Assembly (NCBI GenBank): GCA_007122815.1
Contig: SKSV01000150.1
Location: forward strand, 1 to 5,576
Source: Trueperaceae bacterium
Lineage (GTDB): Bacteria; Deinococcota; Deinococci; Deinococcales; Trueperaceae
DNA: 5,576 nucleotides
Direction of reading: 5' to 3'
A program made the translations under genes and the position numbers. Each line of letters begins with the position of its first letter. The first letter of the stretch is position 1. Under the pieces are notes generated by a model. It saw nothing but the letters and a program-made list of their open reading frames with translations. It was not told where the DNA came from and made no database searches. This document shows positions 1 to 2,767 of the stretch, one piece after another.

Positions 1-170
1 GCCAGTGGCGCCAGTTCGGCGCCCGGGTCAATGAAATCGGGGCCTTCCTGCCACTCGACCTCATCCGGAGCGACCACGCTGTGCCCGTTTTCGGCCGCCA
101 GGGCGAGTCCGGCCGACAGACCGAGTAGGATTGCGAAGATGAACAATGACGGGGTGCGTGACATGTTCAT
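1..170 (-). CDS. Exported cupin-like protein, N-terminal part (truncated by window edge)
   Basis: The reading frame starts at the ATG whose complement is 168-170 and runs off the left edge after 56 codons. A Shine-Dalgarno core, GGAGGG on the minus strand (179-184), lies 8 bases upstream; a second in-frame ATG two codons later is less well placed. Residues 1-26 form a Sec-type signal peptide: one Arg at residue 5, a hydrophobic stretch from about residue 8 to 24, and an A-L-A site at 23-25. The mature start (PDEVEWQEGP, then DPGAELAPL) resembles the opening strand of small periplasmic cupins of the ChrR/DUF4437 type. In those the text continues with a dose- or mass-like strand and then the metal-binding His box, which lies outside this window. 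Cupin assignment is therefore by N-terminal resemblance only, while the coding call and export are well supported. No partner gene is visible downstream. Confidence 0.68.
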   Translation of the reverse strand, partial: MNMSRTPSLFIFAILLGLSAGLALAAENGHSVVAPDEVEWQEGPDFIDPGAELAPL

Positions 171-192
171 GATCAATTCCCTCCACTCCAAT

Positions 193-221
193 GGTGTATT
201 CGCACTTCACTCAGTTCCCAA
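193..221 (-). promoter_or_regulatory. Weak candidate promoter for the cupin-like gene
   Basis: On the minus strand TTGGGA (216-221) and TACACC (193-198) are separated by 17 bases, which would start transcription about 15 bases before the start codon. The -35 matches 4 of 6 consensus bases and the -10 only 3 of 6, so this is a guess based on spacing. The same DNA also reads GGGAAC at the -35, which would suit an ECF sigma factor, but no convincing ECF -10 was found. Confidence 0.2.
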
Positions 222-232
222 AGGTCTCTTTG
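219..232. repeat. Short inverted repeat upstream of the cupin-like gene
   Basis: CAAAG-GTCT-CTTTG is a perfect 5-bp inverted repeat with a 4-base centre. It lies about 50-60 bases upstream of the start codon and touches the candidate -35 element, which is where an operator would be expected. An inverted repeat of this size can occur by chance. Confidence 0.25.
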
Positions 233-372
233 ATAGGCATTTCCTCCCGTGTTGCGGTTGGTGAAAGCCCCGGTCGCATGGACGTCCGAGGGGCGCGTTA
301 CGGTTCGCCTGTTCTATGACTTTAACTGCCTGAAACGATCGGCGCAGGGGCCGACGGACACTGGTGTGTGAC

Positions 373-646
373 TCAGGCGGTCTGGGCTGCGGGTGACAGG
401 CGGATAATGGCGCCTTTGCAGCAGTTCAGCACCAGATTGGCCATCTTGCCGGAATCGGCGTCCACAGGAATTGCGCCTCGGCAACGGGCTTTTTCCAGGA
501 GGTGGCAATGAGATCGGTGATGACCGAGAAATATTTCTCGATCCTGCGCCGGAATACCGAGATCGTTTTAGCCCTGCTCCAACAGCATGGCCATCCCGAC
601 TTCCACCAAGCGCTGTTTTGGTTCTGTGCGCCATTGGTTTCGGCAT
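373..646 (-). pseudogene. Decayed TetR-family transcriptional regulator
   Basis: Four pieces of a TetR-type regulator can be read in order on the minus strand, in shifting frames. From the ATG at 646 comes MPKPMAHRTK. A frame change near 615 gives QRLVEVGMAMLLEQG, a typical first HTH helix, then a TAA stop at 568-570, then NDLGIP. In another frame (about 551-498) RRRIEKYFSVITDLIA matches the usual C-terminal-domain helix. A further shift near 498 gives LEKARCRGAIPVDADSG and KMANLVLNCCKGAIIRL, ending at TGA 373-375; this is the hallmark 'RGEIP...NSWQGALLR' tail of the family. The recognition helix and most of the ligand domain, roughly 100 residues, are missing between LGIP and the RRRIEKY helix. 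With one stop, at least two frameshifts and an internal deletion it cannot make a functional repressor. The family call rests on matching both ends; I see no alternative that explains both. Confidence 0.75.
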
Positions 647-678
647 CCTGGTCAGTGAATGAAGATAGACCGACCGCT

Positions 679-694
679 TTGTTCCTTTGAACAA
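679..694. promoter_or_regulatory. Perfect 16-bp palindromic candidate operator
   Basis: TTGTTC-CTTT-GAACAA has two perfect 6-bp arms with a 4-base centre. It overlaps the end of the -10 hexamer and the expected transcription start of the promoter facing the TetR relic. This position is typical of autorepressor operators of TetR-type proteins. Symmetry and position are visible; binding is inferred. Confidence 0.4.
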
Positions 695-721
695 TCATAG
701 TAGCCGAAGCAAGTCCGTCAA
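694..721 (-). promoter_or_regulatory. Sigma-70-type promoter in front of the TetR relic
   Basis: On the minus strand TTGACG (716-721) is followed after 16 bases by TATGAT (694-699). Each hexamer matches 5 of 6 consensus bases, making this the best promoter in the window. Transcription would begin near 687, about 40 bases before the ATG of the TetR relic, and the -35 lies 46 bases past the phosphoribulokinase stop codon. The promoter appears intact although the gene it serves is dead. Confidence 0.55.
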
Positions 722-767
722 GGCGCGTTCATGTCGACGCCGACGGCAATCGCGGCTGAAGCTGCTC

Positions 768-1724
768 CTACGCGCCCATCGCGCTCCGCGCCGCACGCCT
801 CGTTTTCAGCATCTCCTCCACCAGCGGCCCGCAGATCACGTTCAGCGCCAGACGCAGTTCGCCGCCCGGCACCACCACCGTGCTGGGCCGGCTCATGTAG
901 GAACCAGGCAGGCGCCGCAGCATGTCGGGAAAGTCGTGCCGCTTGCGATCGCGGAAGTGGATCACCAGCACCGATTCGTCCGGCGACGGCACCTCGCGCG
1001 CGATGAACGGATTCGACGTATCCACCAGCGGCACGCGCTGGATGTTGATGTCGGTGAGGCCGAACTGCGGCACGATGTAATGGATGTAGTCGTCCATGCG
1101 GCGCAGGATGGTTTCCAACGAGTTGTCCGGCGTGCAGTAGCCCTTGGCGCAGTCCCGGTGGATCTTCTGTATCCATTCCAGGTTGATGGCCGGGACGATG
1201 CCGATCAGCAGGTCGACATGTTGCGCCACGTCGATGCCCGGGCGGCCGACGCGGCGGTCAATGTCAGGCGGGAAGTGGCGCGCGTCGACCTGCCGCCGCG
1301 TCCACGTGTTGGCGACGACACCGCCGTGCTGACCCTCGTAGAACAACAGATCGCCGCCGTCGGCGAGCGGCCGCCAAGCGGTGAACTCGCCAGGCGCCAC
1401 ATCCAGCCGCGTCGCGTGTGTTGCGTTGTGCGCGTACTCGCGCAAGACGCCGCCACCGGTCTCGCCATAGGTGCGGAAAAAGGTTTCCAGCTCGGGGAAG
1501 TGGTTGCAATCGGGGCCGAACCAGGACACGCGCCGGTCGCTATTGCGCGCTTCGCCCACCAGCGCTTCGAACTGGCGGTCGGTATAGCGTCGGAAGCCAT
1601 CGCCATGCACGATGGCCGGATGCGCATCGAGGCGCCGGAACAGATCCTTGAAGGCATGGCGCACGGTGGAAAGCCCGGCGCCGGCGACGCCGGTCACGGC
1701 AACGATGGGATGCAGCTGGGACAT
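768..1724 (-). CDS. prk: Phosphoribulokinase, class I (PrkB-type), with divergent substrate region
   Basis: This 318-residue protein belongs to the P-loop kinase family that converts ribulose 5-phosphate and ATP to ribulose 1,5-bisphosphate in the cytoplasm. Visible landmarks are the nucleotide loop GVAGAGLST at 12-20, HGDGF with the catalytic-base Asp at 42, LLFYEGQHGG with the Walker B Glu at 130, NLEWIQKIHRD at 181-191, and PQFGLTDINIQRVP through VDTSNPFIA at 219-242. It ends with a typical VVVPGGELRLALN strand-helix. WFGPDCNHF and FTAWRPL resemble E. coli PrkB more than the Rhodobacter enzyme. It is longer than the usual ~290 residues, mainly through extra residues at about 141-163. Position 45, usually His, is Arg, and the signature after HRD is shortened. 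The ATG has GGAGG at 1735-1739 upstream. No RuBisCO or other cbb gene lies nearby, so a true Calvin-cycle role is not shown. Confidence 0.93.
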   Translation of the reverse strand: MSQLHPIVAVTGVAGAGLSTVRHAFKDLFRRLDAHPAIVHGDGFRRYTDRQFEALVGEARNSDRRVSWFGPDCNHFPELETFFRTYGETGGGVLREYAHNATHATRLDVAPGEFTAWRPLADGGDLLFYEGQHGGVVANTWTRRQVDARHFPPDIDRRVGRPGIDVAQHVDLLIGIVPAINLEWIQKIHRDCAKGYCTPDNSLETILRRMDDYIHYIVPQFGLTDINIQRVPLVDTSNPFIAREVPSPDESVLVIHFRDRKRHDFPDMLRRLPGSYMSRPSTVVVPGGELRLALNVICGPLVEEMLKTRRAARSAMGA

Positions 1725-1765
1725 CGACGAAATTCCTCCCCTTAACGGCTCGACGGAGAGTGGGA

Positions 1766-1771
1766 AGAATA
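1766..1771 (-). promoter_or_regulatory. Candidate -10 element of the phosphoribulokinase gene
   Basis: TATTCT on the minus strand matches 4 of 6 consensus bases and would give a leader of about 35 bases that includes the GGGAGGAA ribosome binding site. The hexamer 16 bases further upstream, GCGACA, is a poor -35, so an activator-dependent promoter is possible. Confidence 0.22.
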
Positions 1772-1773
1772 CC

Positions 1774-1803
1774 TCGCCAGGCGCGCTTGTCGCCGAGGCG
1801 CGC
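1774..1803. repeat. Imperfect direct repeat next to the phosphoribulokinase promoter
   Basis: TCGCCAGGCGCGC (1774-1786) is followed after 3 bases by TCGCCGAGGCGCGC (1790-1803). The two copies differ by one inserted base and share AGGCGCGC at a 17-base period. They lie just upstream of the candidate -10 of the leftward gene. This could be a regulator site or simple GC-rich duplication. Confidence 0.45.
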
Positions 1804-1811
1804 GGCGGTAA

Positions 1812-1870
1812 GTGGCGCTACCTGGTGCGGTGGCTCGCGCGAACCCTAGCCCAACCGCGCTGAGCGCCAC
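1812..1870. repeat. Spaced inverted repeat GTGGCGCT / AGCGCCAC
   Basis: Two perfect 8-bp arms (1812-1819 and 1863-1870) are separated by 43 bases. The loop is too long for a simple terminator hairpin. It could pair two protein-binding half-sites in the divergent promoter region, or be a chance occurrence in GC-rich DNA. Confidence 0.25.
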
Positions 1871-1918
1871 CCTATCGACATCTTCCTGGCCTCTCTGGCA
1901 CGCGATCACGCTGAGCGC
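1858..1918. repeat. 10-bp direct repeat upstream of the lipoprotein promoter
   Basis: CGCTGAGCGC occurs at 1858-1867 and again at 1909-1918, 51 bases apart, with the second copy ending 9 bases before the candidate -35 at 1928. Each copy contains a short internal symmetry (GCTGAGC). Helical phasing of nearly five turns would suit two copies of an activator site, but no regulator is identified. Confidence 0.3.
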
Positions 1919-1927
1919 GCAGTCGGG

Positions 1928-1956
1928 TTGGACCTGGAGTTCATCTTTCCTAGACT
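1928..1956 (+). promoter_or_regulatory. Candidate promoter of the lipoprotein-PKS operon
   Basis: TTGGAC (1928-1933) and TAGACT (1951-1956) are separated by exactly 17 bases, which would start transcription near 1963, about 26 bases before the lipoprotein ATG. The -35 matches 3 of 6 and the -10 4 of 6 consensus bases, so it is moderate at best. It is the only reasonably spaced pair I found in this interval. Confidence 0.35.
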
Positions 1957-1988
1957 CAAGTTTCCGTACCTTGTGGGAGGTTTCGATC

Positions 1989-2753
1989 ATGCAATCCACC
2001 TTTGGTGCCATGCTTCCGGACGCAACCTCAGCGTTGCGCTTTCGGTCCCTTCGTCGGCGACCACTTGGGTGTCGTGGAATGGCCGCCACGGTAGTGCTGG
2101 CAGGCGCCTTCGTCTTGGCAGGTTGTGGCGGTGGAAGCTCGGTGGACGAGCAAGCGGAGGAACGACCCTTTGACATGACGGCGGCCGACGTCGTCTTGGA
2201 CTGGGGCATCACCATGTTCCAAGAGGAACCCTGTAGCGGGAATAAGATGGCCGGTGGTGCGATCAGCGGCACCGCGGACTTCGTGGGGATCGGAACCCTC
2301 TCCGTCGAGATGTCCTCTGCTTGGGACATCGGCAACCTGCTAGACGATGCCGAGAAGGAGTTTGAGCCGGTGAGCGACGCCGCCCCCGAAGACGGGCCGG
2401 CCGCTCCGGTCCTGGGGCAAGACGACTACCCGTACGCCTTCAACTTCGACCCTTTCACCCAGCAATGCGCCGTCCCCGTGGTGAGCGCGACGGGAGACGT
2501 GTTGTTTACAGCGGCAGACGGCGACGAGTTGTATGGCCTCGTCATCGGCGGCGAGACGTACCGGCTCGACTTCGTCATAGAGGGTGATGGCATCGAGACC
2601 TTCGCGATCGTCGAGTTCGCCGGCGGCACCGGCCGGTTCGACGACGCGACCGGTTCCTTCGTCGTGCACACCATTTTCCGGTTTGACTTCACCACCGACC
2701 AGTTCGTGCTCGATCTCGCCGAGGTGTTGCCGGGCGGCACGGTCCGGTACTGA
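1989..2753 (+). CDS. Lipoprotein of unknown function with possible AOC-like barrel
   Basis: This 254-residue protein begins at the ATG preceded by GGGAGG (1975-1980) with an 8-base gap. The upstream frame is open but has no comparable signal. The N-terminus has an Arg-rich region (17-29), a hydrophobic stretch (31-44) and the lipobox L-A-G-C at 43-46, so Cys46 should be lipidated and the acidic mature part (about 209 residues) anchored to a membrane. After a GGGSS linker the chain is rich in Asp, Glu, Gly and aromatic residues, with only Cys82 and Cys160 as possible disulfide partners. FTAADGDELYG (173-183) and GGTGRFDDATGSF (212-224) resemble paired motifs in exported proteins with an allene-oxide-cyclase-like beta-barrel; that fold is inferred and no enzyme activity is claimed. 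The stop lies 14 bases before the polyketide synthase start, suggesting one transcript. A helper role in exporting or holding the PKS product is possible but unproven. Confidence 0.85.
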   Translation: MQSTFGAMLPDATSALRFRSLRRRPLGCRGMAATVVLAGAFVLAGCGGGSSVDEQAEERPFDMTAADVVLDWGITMFQEEPCSGNKMAGGAISGTADFVGIGTLSVEMSSAWDIGNLLDDAEKEFEPVSDAAPEDGPAAPVLGQDDYPYAFNFDPFTQQCAVPVVSATGDVLFTAADGDELYGLVIGGETYRLDFVIEGDGIETFAIVEFAGGTGRFDDATGSFVVHTIFRFDFTTDQFVLDLAEVLPGGTVRY

Positions 2754-2765
2754 CCGATCGATCGG
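2754..2765. repeat. 12-bp perfect palindrome between lipoprotein and PKS genes
   Basis: CCGATCGATCGG fills nearly all of the 14-base gap between the TGA (2751-2753) and the PKS ATG (2768). It occupies the place where a Shine-Dalgarno site would be, and no GGAGG-like sequence is seen. It might pair in the mRNA and make PKS translation depend on ribosomes finishing the lipoprotein gene. Confidence 0.5.
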
Positions 2766-2767
2766 CG

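Larger units (their letters stand above)
1725..1988. other. Divergent intergenic region with repeats
   Basis: These 264 bases separate the leftward phosphoribulokinase gene from the rightward lipoprotein-PKS pair and must carry the control sites of both. A rightward frame stays open from the GTG at 1812, but its translation lacks family features and has no ribosome binding site, so I treat it as non-coding. The region holds direct repeats at 1774-1803, an 8-bp inverted repeat (1812-1819 and 1863-1870), a 10-bp direct repeat (1858-1867 and 1909-1918) and one candidate promoter in each direction. No tRNA or other RNA gene is recognisable. Confidence 0.6.

Noticed and set aside
212..243. Nine-codon leader ORF (MPIKETFGN) upstream of the cupin-like gene
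   Set aside because: The GGGAGGAA lies immediately against the ATG, too close for good initiation, and the peptide has no attenuation-type codon run.
339..354. Possible terminator hairpin TCGGC-GCAGGG-GCCGA after the TetR relic
   Set aside because: The stem is only 5 bp and no T-run follows in either direction.
426..698. A 90-codon leftward frame as an intact small gene
   Set aside because: Its middle part is one piece of the TetR relic, and the flanking parts of that relic lie in other frames, so it is a by-product of frameshifts.
687..1745. A 352-codon rightward open frame across the phosphoribulokinase
   Set aside because: It is the antisense shadow of a well-recognised kinase gene and its translation is rich in Arg, His and Gln without motifs.
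1812..1988. N-terminal extension of the lipoprotein from the GTG at 1812
   Set aside because: It would put about 59 extra residues before the signal peptide, has no ribosome binding site, and covers the candidate promoter; the ATG at 1989 has an ideal GGGAGG.
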